Shown piece by piece: positions 57,335 through 64,000 of a stretch of DNA of 64,000 nt. The stretch comes from Enterovibrio calviensis DSM 14347 (lineage in GTDB: Bacteria; Pseudomonadota; Gammaproteobacteria; Enterobacterales; Vibrionaceae). Every line of letters begins with the position of its first letter. Positions within the stretch are counted from its first letter, which is position 1. A program made the position numbers and the translations under genes. The DNA lies in assembly GCF_000621165.1 (NCBI RefSeq), contig NZ_JHZA01000008.1, positions 186,001-250,000 of the forward strand. The letters are read 5' to 3'. Under the pieces are notes generated by a model. The model did no database searches and was not told the origin of the DNA. It worked only from the letters and a program-made list of their open reading frames with translations.

Positions 57335-58009
57335 TTGCCATCGTCTCGAAGTGTCATTCTTGCCGGAGCCACAGGCTTGGTTGGTGACGAGTTGTTACAT
57401 CAATTATTGGGTGACCCAAACGTGACGCATATTCACGTTGTGACGCGTCGCCCCATTGCTGTCGTATCAGAAAAAATCATCGTTCATCAGAGTCCAGATT
57501 TATCGGTCACCCATTGGCAACCCCAATGGCCTGTGCCGTTACAAGGCTACATTTCTCTGGGAACCACAAAGCAGCAAGCAGGATCTAAACAGGCGCTAGA
57601 AGCCGTTGATTATCAATTGGTGGTGAAGGTCGCACGTATGATGGCAGTGATGGGCGTCAAGCACCTCGCGGTCGTCTCTAGCCTGTTTAGCCACCCTTGG
57701 TCTCCATCTCACTACTTGCGATGCAAAGGCAGAATGGAACGAACGGTTTCCGAGATGGGCTTTAAGCGTTTTTTGATTGCGCGCCCTGGTCCATTACTGG
57801 GCGAGCGGGATGCACCAAGAAAAGACGAACAAATGCTTCAGCGAATGATGCCTGCCCTGTCGCCTTTTCTCGCGGGCCCTCTGGCAGATTTAGAGCCCGT
57901 TGAAGCTGTACGCGTTGCTCGCAGCATGATTTCCGTCTTATCAGAAGAAAGCTGGCCGGGTCGAACAGACAGACGCACTCTTTCAGGTCGAGTCCTTAAT
58001 CAATACTGA
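57335..58009 (+). CDS. NAD(P)-binding short-chain oxidoreductase/epimerase-like protein
   Basis: A 224-residue Rossmann-fold protein. The N-terminal motif ILAGATGLVGDELLHQLL binds NAD(P), the central HLAVVSSLFSHPWSPSHYLRCK contains the catalytic-type Y-x3-K, and RPGPLLGERDAPR closes the site. It resembles the atypical short-chain dehydrogenases related to YbjT/HTATIP2. Substrate unknown. The start codon is TTG, seven bases after AAGGA. It stands alone with a terminator downstream. Confidence 0.82.
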   Translation: MPSSRSVILAGATGLVGDELLHQLLGDPNVTHIHVVTRRPIAVVSEKIIVHQSPDLSVTHWQPQWPVPLQGYISLGTTKQQAGSKQALEAVDYQLVVKVARMMAVMGVKHLAVVSSLFSHPWSPSHYLRCKGRMERTVSEMGFKRFLIARPGPLLGERDAPRKDEQMLQRMMPALSPFLAGPLADLEPVEAVRVARSMISVLSEESWPGRTDRRTLSGRVLNQY

Positions 58010-58039
58010 TCCTGCTGTAACATCACGAATATGAATGCA

Positions 58040-58069
58040 AAAAAGGCAGACGTGACGTCTGCCTTTTTT
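58040..58069. terminator. Bidirectional terminator
   Basis: A near-perfect palindrome with 9-bp arms GGCAGACGT / ACGTCTGCC and flanking runs of six A and six T, between the oxidoreductase and dusC. Confidence 0.93.
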
Positions 58070-58095
58070 GTTAACGCGTGACAGCATCAATACAG

Positions 58096-59082
58096 TTAGG
58101 CGAATGCTTCGGCTTCACCATAACGCTCGATACGTTTTTCAACGTCATTAAGCGCCGCAACGATGATGTTTAAAATCTGTTGCTTGTCTTTCAATTGACG
58201 AATTTCGGCAAACAAAACATTCGATTGTGGGTACTGCACCTGTAAATACCTGAACCATTGCTTCACGCGGTTCGCGTAGTACAAGCCCTTGTCGCCACGA
58301 ATTTCAAATTCGGAGTAGCGAACCAACAGCGCCAACACGGCGTGCCATGACATCATAGCTTCACCACGTTTTATATGCGCGCCAAGGTTAGGTACATTCA
58401 ACGCACCACGACAAACCATCAGGGTGTCGCAGCCCGTTACTGCCTGACAACGCAATGCATCTTCTTGGTTCCAAATGTCACCGTTCGCTGTGACAGGAAT
58501 ACGCAAACGCTGAGTGATATCACCGATCAAGTCCCAACGTACCGTACCCGGTTTATACGCATCGGCTTTGCTTCGGCCATGAACCACAATTTCATCTGCA
58601 CCCGCCAACTGCACGGCATCGACAATCTCGCGATACGACGAACAATCGTCGAATCCCAATCGCACCTTAGCACTGACAATGTTGCCAACTGGTACAGCAT
58701 TGCGCACCGCTTTGACCACTTGAAACAGCTGTTCAGGGTCTTTGAGTAACGCCGCCCCGCCTTTGCTGCCATTCACAGTTTTAGACGGACAGCCAAAGTT
58801 GATATCCACCCCCGCCGAGCCCAGTTCGATCACTTGCGCCGCGTTCTCCGCCATGTATTGCGGTGATTGGCCAAGCAATTGAACACGCACCGGCGTTCCT
58901 GACGTGGTTTTGCCACCCGCTTCGAGTTCAGGACACATACGGTGATAAACACGTGGCGGCAGCAGCGCATCAACAATACGCACAAATTCGGTGACACACA
59001 GATCGTAACCGTTAATTTCGGTCAGCATTTGACGCATCAAAGCATCAAGCACGCCTTCCATCGGACCAAGAACGAGCTTCAC
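58096..59082 (-). CDS. dusC: tRNA-dihydrouridine(16) synthase DusC
   Basis: A 328-residue flavoenzyme that reduces uridine 16 in the D loop of tRNA. FMN-binding start LVLGPMEGVLDALMRQMLTE, signature DINFGCPSKTVNGSKGGAAL with the catalytic Cys, and EIVVHGRSKADAY. A GTG at 59082 is the likely start: it matches the E. coli N terminus, lies two bases after the ycgN stop and follows a GAGG inside ycgN. The open frame extends 15 codons further into ycgN. Coupled to ycgN. Confidence 0.93.
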   Translation of the reverse strand: MKLVLGPMEGVLDALMRQMLTEINGYDLCVTEFVRIVDALLPPRVYHRMCPELEAGGKTTSGTPVRVQLLGQSPQYMAENAAQVIELGSAGVDINFGCPSKTVNGSKGGAALLKDPEQLFQVVKAVRNAVPVGNIVSAKVRLGFDDCSSYREIVDAVQLAGADEIVVHGRSKADAYKPGTVRWDLIGDITQRLRIPVTANGDIWNQEDALRCQAVTGCDTLMVCRGALNVPNLGAHIKRGEAMMSWHAVLALLVRYSEFEIRGDKGLYYANRVKQWFRYLQVQYPQSNVLFAEIRQLKDKQQILNIIVAALNDVEKRIERYGEAEAFA

Positions 59083-59084
59083 GC

Positions 59085-59528
59085 TTATTGGCCTCGGTTT
59101 GGATGATTCAGAATGTGGTCTTCCCAATCAATCACATCGATTTCGTAAACCACTTTCTCGCGCACAGATTCATCAGCGGCGTGCATGGCATCTTTTGAAC
59201 CCGTGATCAGCGGGTGCCACGCAGGTAGAGGCTTGTCTTCTGCCAGCAGGCGATACGCACAGGTATCTGGTAGCCAGTAGAATTCTTCAATTTTGTCACG
59301 GGATAGCTTCAAGCAATCTTCGTCGTAGCTAAAGCGATTCGTGTAGTCTTTACATGAGCACGTTTTATCGTCGAGCAGGCTGCACGCGATATTGGTGTAA
59401 TAAAGCTGTTCGGTATCTTCATCAATCAACTTATGAAGACAGCACTTACCGCAACCGTCGCACAGCGATTCCCACTCTGCATCCGTCATATCAGTCAGTG
59501 TTTTTTGTTCCCAGAAAGGTGTCGTCAT
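59085..59528 (-). CDS. ycgN: UPF0260 cysteine-cluster protein YcgN
   Basis: A 147-residue protein of the YkgJ/UPF0260 family with the cysteine pattern [11 protein letters not shown], then [15 protein letters not shown] and DTCAYRL, likely binding zinc or an iron-sulfur cluster. Function unknown. The product matches E. coli YcgN in length and sequence. Immediately upstream of dusC, two bases apart. Confidence 0.92.
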   Translation of the reverse strand: MTTPFWEQKTLTDMTDAEWESLCDGCGKCCLHKLIDEDTEQLYYTNIACSLLDDKTCSCKDYTNRFSYDEDCLKLSRDKIEEFYWLPDTCAYRLLAEDKPLPAWHPLITGSKDAMHAADESVREKVVYEIDVIDWEDHILNHPNRGQ

Positions 59529-59733
59529 GTTCGTTTATACCGTTGATGTTGAGATAACGCTTAGAGGCGCCCGTTATACCACCCAGCCCAAAAAGTTCAA
59601 GGACTATCCCACTTCAAGCAGAGTGACACCAAGCCCTAGACCAATAATCAGCAAGTTATAAACGCTTTTTGCGAAAAGCATGATGGAGTGATAATGTGCG
59701 CGCCTTATCGTTATTGAGTGTTGGGCGCGTTAG

Positions 59734-59997
59734 ATGAAAGAGCAAGAAATAAGCTGCCGTTTAGGCTGTGGGGCATGTTGTATTGCGCCAAGTATTTCAT
59801 CCCCCATTCCAGGTATGCCTAATGGCAAACCCGCCGGTGAAAGATGCATTCAGCTGAATGACAACAATTTATGCAAGATATTCGGCCAGCCAGATCGCCC
59901 AGCGGTATGCAGCCAATTCAAGGCCGACCGAGATATTTGTGGTGGTTCTAATCAATACGCGATTGATGTGTTAACCGAACTAGAAACCCTCACCTAA
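59734..59997 (+). CDS. YkgJ-family small Cys-cluster protein
   Basis: An 87-residue protein with the pattern CRLGCGACCIAPSIS, GERCIQLNDNNLCKIFG and AVCSQFKADRDICGG. Eight or so cysteines fit the YkgJ zinc/iron-chelating family, the same fold class as the nearby YcgN but separately encoded. Function unknown. Its last four bases overlap the 3' end of convergent maa. Confidence 0.88.
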   Translation: MKEQEISCRLGCGACCIAPSISSPIPGMPNGKPAGERCIQLNDNNLCKIFGQPDRPAVCSQFKADRDICGGSNQYAIDVLTELETLT

Positions 59998-60581
59998 CGA
60001 GAGTGGCTCTCTGCGGCTTCTTCTTCCGTGAGTTCACGAATAATACGCGCCGGATTTCCTGCAGCCACCATGTTATCGGGCACAGATTTAGTCACCACAC
60101 TGCCCGCGCCAATCACGCAATTTTTGCCAATGCTGACCCCTGGCAACACAATCACGCCGCCCCCTAACCAAGCATTGTCCCCGATGGTGATGGGCAAACC
60201 ATACTCTTCCAAATTAACGACCCGACGCTCAACATCAAGCGGATGCGTTGCTGTCAGTAACTGTACGTTGTTTGCCATCATGACACGATTGCCAATACGA
60301 ACGGGGGCGACATCTAATATCGTGCAGTTGAAATTCATAAACACATCCTCACCAATCTCGGTGTGAATGCCGTAATCACAAAAGAAAGGCGGCTCGATAT
60401 AGACGTTGTCTGCCGCGTTCGGCAACAAATCGCGCTTTGCGGTTTTCCACTCGTCGCTGTCAGGAATACTTTGATTGAATCGACGCATCGCCTCTCGGCA
60501 ACGCATTTTATCCGCCACTAATTCTGGGTCACTGGCAATATATAGTTCGCCACTTAGCATTTTTTGCTTTTCTGTTTTCAT
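59994..60581 (-). CDS. maa: Maltose/galactoside O-acetyltransferase-type hexapeptide enzyme
   Basis: A 195-residue left-handed beta-helix acetyltransferase using acetyl-CoA. The N-terminal Mac domain (KMLSGELYIASDPELVADKM) precedes hexapeptide repeats (IGEDVFMNFNCTIL, IGDNAWLGGGVIVLPGVSIG, NCVIGAGSVVTKSVP). The catalytic His is in LLTATHPLD. It acetylates sugars such as maltose or glucose; the physiological role is probably detoxification of non-metabolised sugars. The ATG at 60581 is chosen because family members begin here; an in-frame ATG lies 10 codons earlier. Confidence 0.88.
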   Translation of the reverse strand: MKTEKQKMLSGELYIASDPELVADKMRCREAMRRFNQSIPDSDEWKTAKRDLLPNAADNVYIEPPFFCDYGIHTEIGEDVFMNFNCTILDVAPVRIGNRVMMANNVQLLTATHPLDVERRVVNLEEYGLPITIGDNAWLGGGVIVLPGVSIGKNCVIGAGSVVTKSVPDNMVAAGNPARIIRELTEEEAAESHSR

Positions 60582-60644
60582 TTTTCCCGCTTCTTTGCGC
60601 ACACTCCACAATAGACAGAGAACATAACCTAAACCGGAGATACC

Positions 60645-62078
60645 ATGCTGAGATCTTGGTTCGCCTTCTTACTCTTAATTGTTGGTTTAGTCGGCTGCGC
60701 ATCGTCTCCGCCTCCGATGTTGTTCAGTACGTCATCAAATCAATGCGAACAAAGACTTCATCACTTTTATCAAGGTGTAGAAGACGCTCGAGACTATGCA
60801 CTGCCTTACCACTATGACCCACGCTTTCCCCATCTGGCATTTGACCGCCTGAGTGCTTCTCTGGCTCATTCGCTAACGGACGAAGCTTCACGGGTCGAGT
60901 GGCTGGGTTATGTGTCCAAGCTTGGTCAAGATCAGCTCGCCACACTCTTGGCCTTAGCGGCGAACATCGAGGATACAAAACGTGTCGTGCTAACCCAATG
61001 CCAGCAAGCACTTACGAAAGACAGTGCTGACAACGATGCCTTCTGGCAATCCATCCAAGAACACGCCCCGACGATTCCCACTGCGTATCAACACTGGAAG
61101 CGCGTGCTTGGCGCTTATCCGATTGCCAGCATCGTCGCACAATCTCGCATTGAACAAGAGCAAGCACACATTCAGGCTGATTTTGGCCGCCCCCTTGCCC
61201 ATCCATTCAGTTACAGTGAAACGCGTTCTCGACTGTCATCCGGACAGATTGAGAAAATGATGGCAAAGGCTAGTCAGCCTTCGGAGCTCAACTGGCCGAT
61301 GTTGAGCGAAGCGCAATCGCAACAACTCCTCAATCATTACTCGCCCATCGTGACGGTTGAAACGCTGTCACAAGATGATTTACCGGGCGCGTTGGAACTC
61401 GATAATCACAGCAAACCCATCGTCAACACTGAACGACCGCTCATCTATCGCTCCGTTTCCTACACACGATTTGACGGAGAGATACTGCCGCAACTCAACT
61501 ATGTGCTGTGGTTTAAAGCCAGAACCGCAAAAGGTGCGTTTGACCCCTATGCTGGAGAGTTAGATGCCATTAACCTTCGCCTAACGTTAGACAAGCATGG
61601 CGCTCCACTCATCTTTGATTCCATTCACCAATGTGGGTGTTTCCATATGGTGTATGCATTGAATCCAACACTGCGCTTTACCAAGAGCGATGACGAGCGT
61701 CCTATCGAAAGTGACCTACCTGCGCCCACGAGCAATGCCCGCTTAGCCGTCTCTCTGACAGGCGGTGACCATATGATTAATCATGTGAGTTTTACCGATA
61801 ACATACCCGCCAGCATTGAGCTTGAACCACGCCAACTGCAGTTATTGTTCACGTTAAAAACCCCGGATGGCGAAATCAAAAGCCCCTTCAACCGCCACGG
61901 TGTTATCGACGCAAGTGCTCGAGGTGAGCGCTGGTTCTTATGGCCGTTTGGCGTTCGCTCACCCGGCGCAATGAGACAACAAGGCGCACACGCGATTGCG
62001 TTCGTTGGAGAACGTCATTTTGATGATGCGTTTCTTTTTGATGAGTTGCTGGAGCGCGTTGAAAACACTATCGAATAG
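60645..62078 (+). CDS. Lipoprotein of unknown function
   Basis: A 477-residue protein with lipobox LVGC (Cys18). Nothing in it identifies an enzyme. Conserved-looking segments are the central VSYTRFDGEILPQLNYVLWF, the HQCGCFHMVY motif with two close cysteines and two His, and the late RGERWFLWPFGVRSPGAMRQ. The two Cys and His could bind metal or haem-like ligands, but that is speculative. It has a good SD (GGAGA) and its own terminator, after a heptanucleotide tandem repeat. I do not recognise the family. Confidence 0.75.
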   Translation: MLRSWFAFLLLIVGLVGCASSPPPMLFSTSSNQCEQRLHHFYQGVEDARDYALPYHYDPRFPHLAFDRLSASLAHSLTDEASRVEWLGYVSKLGQDQLATLLALAANIEDTKRVVLTQCQQALTKDSADNDAFWQSIQEHAPTIPTAYQHWKRVLGAYPIASIVAQSRIEQEQAHIQADFGRPLAHPFSYSETRSRLSSGQIEKMMAKASQPSELNWPMLSEAQSQQLLNHYSPIVTVETLSQDDLPGALELDNHSKPIVNTERPLIYRSVSYTRFDGEILPQLNYVLWFKARTAKGAFDPYAGELDAINLRLTLDKHGAPLIFDSIHQCGCFHMVYALNPTLRFTKSDDERPIESDLPAPTSNARLAVSLTGGDHMINHVSFTDNIPASIELEPRQLQLLFTLKTPDGEIKSPFNRHGVIDASARGERWFLWPFGVRSPGAMRQQGAHAIAFVGERHFDDAFLFDELLERVENTIE

Positions 62079-62090
62079 CGTGGCTGAATA

Positions 62091-62146
62091 GCAAGAAGCA
62101 AGAAGCAAGAAGCAAGAAGCAAGAAGCAAGAAGCAAGAAGCGAGAA
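62091..62146. repeat. Heptanucleotide tandem repeat (GCAAGAA)8
   Basis: Seven perfect copies of GCAAGAA plus one variant GCGAGAA run without interruption, starting 13 bases after the lipoprotein stop codon. Read on the minus strand the unit is TTCTTGC. It lies outside any convincing gene. Confidence 0.97.
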
Positions 62147-62165
62147 AATCGTGGTTCTGAAAGCA

Positions 62166-62194
62166 AAAAAGCAAGCCATTTAGGCTTGCTTTTC
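62166..62194. terminator. Bidirectional terminator
   Basis: Stem AAGCAAGCC / GGCTTGCTT with loop ATTTA and A/T flanks, between the lipoprotein and the isomerase gene. Confidence 0.92.
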
Positions 62195-62228
62195 TCTCAT
62201 CACCCCAAAGGGCAAATCAACCGTGTAC

Positions 62229-62687
62229 TTAGTGTACGTGGCCGTGTTCAATTTCTTCTTGAGTCGCGTCACGCACTTCACGTACCACGCCTTCAAAATG
62301 CAGCACCAAGCCAGCGAGTGGGTGGTTACCATCAATGGTCACTTGGTCACCATCAATGTCTGCGATAGTGACTTGGATGTCACCTTGTGGGCCTTGAGCA
62401 TTGAAGACCATACCGACTTCAATTTCTTCAACGCCTTGAAACACGCTTTTCTCAACAGTTTGGATCATACCGTCGTTGCGTGGGCCGTAAGCATCTTCAG
62501 GTTGAACTACCGCGCTGAAGTCATCGCCTTCCGCTTTACCCGTTAACGCATTTTCCAAACCAGGAATAATATTGCCCGTGCCGTGCAGATACGCGAGTGG
62601 TTCTTTCCCTTCTGAAGAATCAATCACTTGGCCTGATTCGTCTTTTACCGTGTAATCGATTTTTACGACTTTGTTATCTTCAATCAT
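62229..62687 (-). CDS. slyD: FKBP-type peptidyl-prolyl isomerase, SlyD type
   Basis: A 152-residue FKBP with the SlyD architecture. The FKBP core opens with KVVKIDYTVKDESGQVIDSS and PLAYLHGTGNIIPGLENAL, is interrupted by the insert-in-flap chaperone domain (QPEDAYGPRNDGMIQTVEKS to NHPLAGLVLHFEG), and closes with VVREVRDATQEE. It catalyses cis-trans isomerisation of prolyl bonds and helps folding. The C terminus ends EHGHVH, with only two His; the long His-rich metal-binding tail of E. coli SlyD is absent. Start at the second of two adjacent ATGs (spacing from AAGGA). Confidence 0.9.
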   Translation of the reverse strand: MIEDNKVVKIDYTVKDESGQVIDSSEGKEPLAYLHGTGNIIPGLENALTGKAEGDDFSAVVQPEDAYGPRNDGMIQTVEKSVFQGVEEIEVGMVFNAQGPQGDIQVTIADIDGDQVTIDGNHPLAGLVLHFEGVVREVRDATQEEIEHGHVH

Positions 62688-62897
62688 CATGCCATCCTTT
62701 GTCGGCAACGAATATATGCATCTGAAACTCTGACAGATACCGACTCCCATTTAGGCGGGACACTTTGACTCTAACACAGTGATAATGTCGCTAGGGTTTC
62801 AGGCCCAAATCAATGGGATCGAATTGGAAAAAACGTGAACTTCGGCAAATCCAAAAACGGAATGGTTGCAACATTCCGTCTGTCTTTCGTCACCCAT

Positions 62898-63635
62898 CTA
62901 GCGCCATAGTGATTTTAGAGGGTCATCTGGGCTAAATCGATGTGCGACTTGCGCCTGCAACAACTCCGCTGTCGCTAGAGCATCTACCAGTGCATTGTGG
63001 CCTTGATAGAAGGGCAAATTGTAGCGACGACGACTGTCTGCCAAACGGATTGATGTTAACGGACGACAGAAGAGGCGCGACCACAGTTTCTGTCTTGGTT
63101 TACGATGGAACCATGATTCTATTTCCAGTGTATCAATCACAGGGAACATCAACCCTTCACCCAGACGCTGCTTAATCGCCGTGTCGATGAACTCTCGCTC
63201 AATGCGACGATAGTGCACCACCACGATCTTGCCTTCCAGTGCAGCCAACACCTCTTCAAGAATACGACGTAAATCTGGCGCATCACTGATATCAGAGTGA
63301 GTGATACCATGAAACACCACAGACTCTTCATTCAAGGCTTTACGTGGCTTCACTATCCAGTGTTTGGCCTCTCGACAATGAATACGTGACAGCGTAAAAG
63401 GCACTAAACCGACACTGATGATTTCACTTTTCGTTGGATCGAGTCCCGTCGTCTCCAAATCTAACGCAACGAACTCCACTTCAGAAAGCGGCATCTCTCC
63501 GTTCGTATTCGTCACGTCATAAAAACGCTTTAACAAAGGGACTTTCGCTTTTTGTTTCAGCCGAGCAATCAGTGTGGGCCAATCTGGCCCAACATTGGCG
63601 TATCCGACTTTCTTAGGAGGTTCAAGATATAACAT
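62898..63635 (-). CDS. DnaQ-like 3'-5' exonuclease (DEDDh)
   Basis: A 245-residue exonuclease. ExoI FVALDLETTGLDP holds the first Asp and Glu, the middle region carries VVHYRRIEREF and the last motif QGHNALVDALATAEL the final His and Asp. It resembles the epsilon-subunit family but has a different N-terminal extension (1-50). In vibrios a gene like this follows a CBS/DUF294 nucleotidyltransferase-type gene, as it does here: the SD (TAGGAGG) overlaps the stop of that gene. The exact nucleic acid substrate is unknown. Confidence 0.9.
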   Translation of the reverse strand: MLYLEPPKKVGYANVGPDWPTLIARLKQKAKVPLLKRFYDVTNTNGEMPLSEVEFVALDLETTGLDPTKSEIISVGLVPFTLSRIHCREAKHWIVKPRKALNEESVVFHGITHSDISDAPDLRRILEEVLAALEGKIVVVHYRRIEREFIDTAIKQRLGEGLMFPVIDTLEIESWFHRKPRQKLWSRLFCRPLTSIRLADSRRRYNLPFYQGHNALVDALATAELLQAQVAHRFSPDDPLKSLWR

Positions 63636-63643
63636 GATGCCTC

Positions 63644-64000
63644 CTAATTGCTGCGGTTCGGCTGATAACGATACTTCAAGAACTTCTGCGCATTGCTCAA
63701 GATCTCAAAAGCATCTTTCAAGTTTCGGCGTTCGAATTCAGACAAATTATCCGGCTCGATGTTGTTGTCAGGCTCAGTTTCAGTGTCAACGTCCAACGCT
63801 TGGTGACGGATACGCACGGTGGAGATGAACTCCATCGCATCACGCAAATCTTCACCTCGCCCTTTCGGCAAAATACCCGCTTCGATAATGTCATCAAGGC
63901 GCTCAAACGAATTTTGAGAACGTGAATCGACAGCCAGCGCATGCACACGAATAAGATCCGCTAAAGGTGCGGTGCCACGACGTTTCAAGTTCATCGAGTT
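63644..64000 (-). CDS. C-terminal end of a DUF294/CBS nucleotidyltransferase-like protein
   Basis: The frame is open to the right edge, so only the last 118 residues are visible. The text APLADLIRVHALAVDSRSQN and DLRDAMEFISTVRIRHQALD fits the C-terminal DUF294 helical domain of proteins that carry CBS and putative nucleotidyltransferase domains further upstream. The start is outside the window. Eight bases separate it from the exonuclease, with which it is probably co-transcribed. Confidence 0.78.
   Translation of the reverse strand, partial: NSMNLKRRGTAPLADLIRVHALAVDSRSQNSFERLDDIIEAGILPKGRGEDLRDAMEFISTVRIRHQALDVDTETEPDNNIEPDNLSEFERRNLKDAFEILSNAQKFLKYRYQPNRSN

Noticed and set aside
61959-62174. 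Minus-strand ORF of 71 codons encoding repeated LLLASC
   Set aside because: It is produced by the heptanucleotide repeat and lies over a terminator and the lipoprotein gene; no SD and no similarity.

Overview
The window is a piece of chromosome from a gammaproteobacterium, most likely of the family Vibrionaceae (a Grimontia/Enterovibrio/Vibrio-like marine bacterium). The evidence is a MotY sodium-type polar flagellar motor gene divergent from rnt, a FadL plus VolA-type surface lipase pair, a FadR with the longer ligand domain seen in vibrios, Na+-coupled transporters (NhaB, NhaC and another antiporter), a DctPQM TRAP transporter and a DUF2989 lipoprotein. Several blocks keep Escherichia coli gene order: yejK-yejL-yejM-tRNA-Pro(GGG), ydjA/sppA-ansA-yeaC-msrB-gapA-yeaD-yeaGH, and ycgB-fadR-nhaB-dsbB. 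I recognised no phage, insertion sequence or CRISPR array. The window has 53 protein genes (two cut by its edges) and one tRNA, densely packed and mostly separated by clear hairpin terminators.

Layout. 1-4 kb: an HD-GYP c-di-GMP phosphodiesterase (left end cut off), motY with a readable sigma-28 promoter, and RNase T. 4-10 kb: two tandem FadL-type outer-membrane channels and the lipoprotein lipase volA; a FadR-like operator precedes the second fadL. 10-14 kb: antiporter, grxD, sodB, asd. 14-22 kb: nhaC with a structured leader that can mask its own start codon, yjiH-yjiG, an M20 peptidase, and an opposing dctPQM operon; this looks like an accessory nutrient-uptake block. 22-26 kb: ygbA (nitrosative stress) under an FNR/NNR-type box, and an operon of a membrane-anchored Hpt protein and a hybrid histidine kinase, with no output regulator nearby. 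26-32 kb: nucleoid protein yejK, yejL, the lipid A regulator yejM, tRNA-Pro, a TauE/SafE permease and a GGDEF cyclase.

32-47 kb: topB, nitroreductase ydjA, fadH, sppA, ansA, yeaC, an orphan RTX protein with a DUF2989 lipoprotein set into an otherwise E. coli-like gene order, msrB, gapA and yeaD. 47-56 kb: yeaG-yeaH-ycgB as a probable stress operon (two separate loci in E. coli), then fadR, nhaB and dsbB. 56-64 kb: Nudix hydrolase, UPF0149/SEC-C protein, short-chain oxidoreductase, dusC-ycgN, a small Cys-cluster protein, maltose O-acetyltransferase, an unknown lipoprotein followed by a heptanucleotide tandem repeat, a SlyD-type isomerase, a DnaQ-like exonuclease and the end of a DUF294 nucleotidyltransferase-type protein.

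Linked functions. Fatty-acid use ties fadL, volA, fadH and fadR together. Cyclic-di-GMP turnover and motility are represented by the HD-GYP protein, the GGDEF protein and MotY. Redox and stress defence is spread over grxD, sodB, msrB, dsbB, ygbA and yeaGH-ycgB. The least explained items are the nhaC leader, a cluster of stem-loops between ygbA and dctP that may be a small RNA, the split Hpt/kinase relay, a 32-bp palindrome beside topB, and several small tandem repeats. All coordinates were read by eye; no search or folding program was run.
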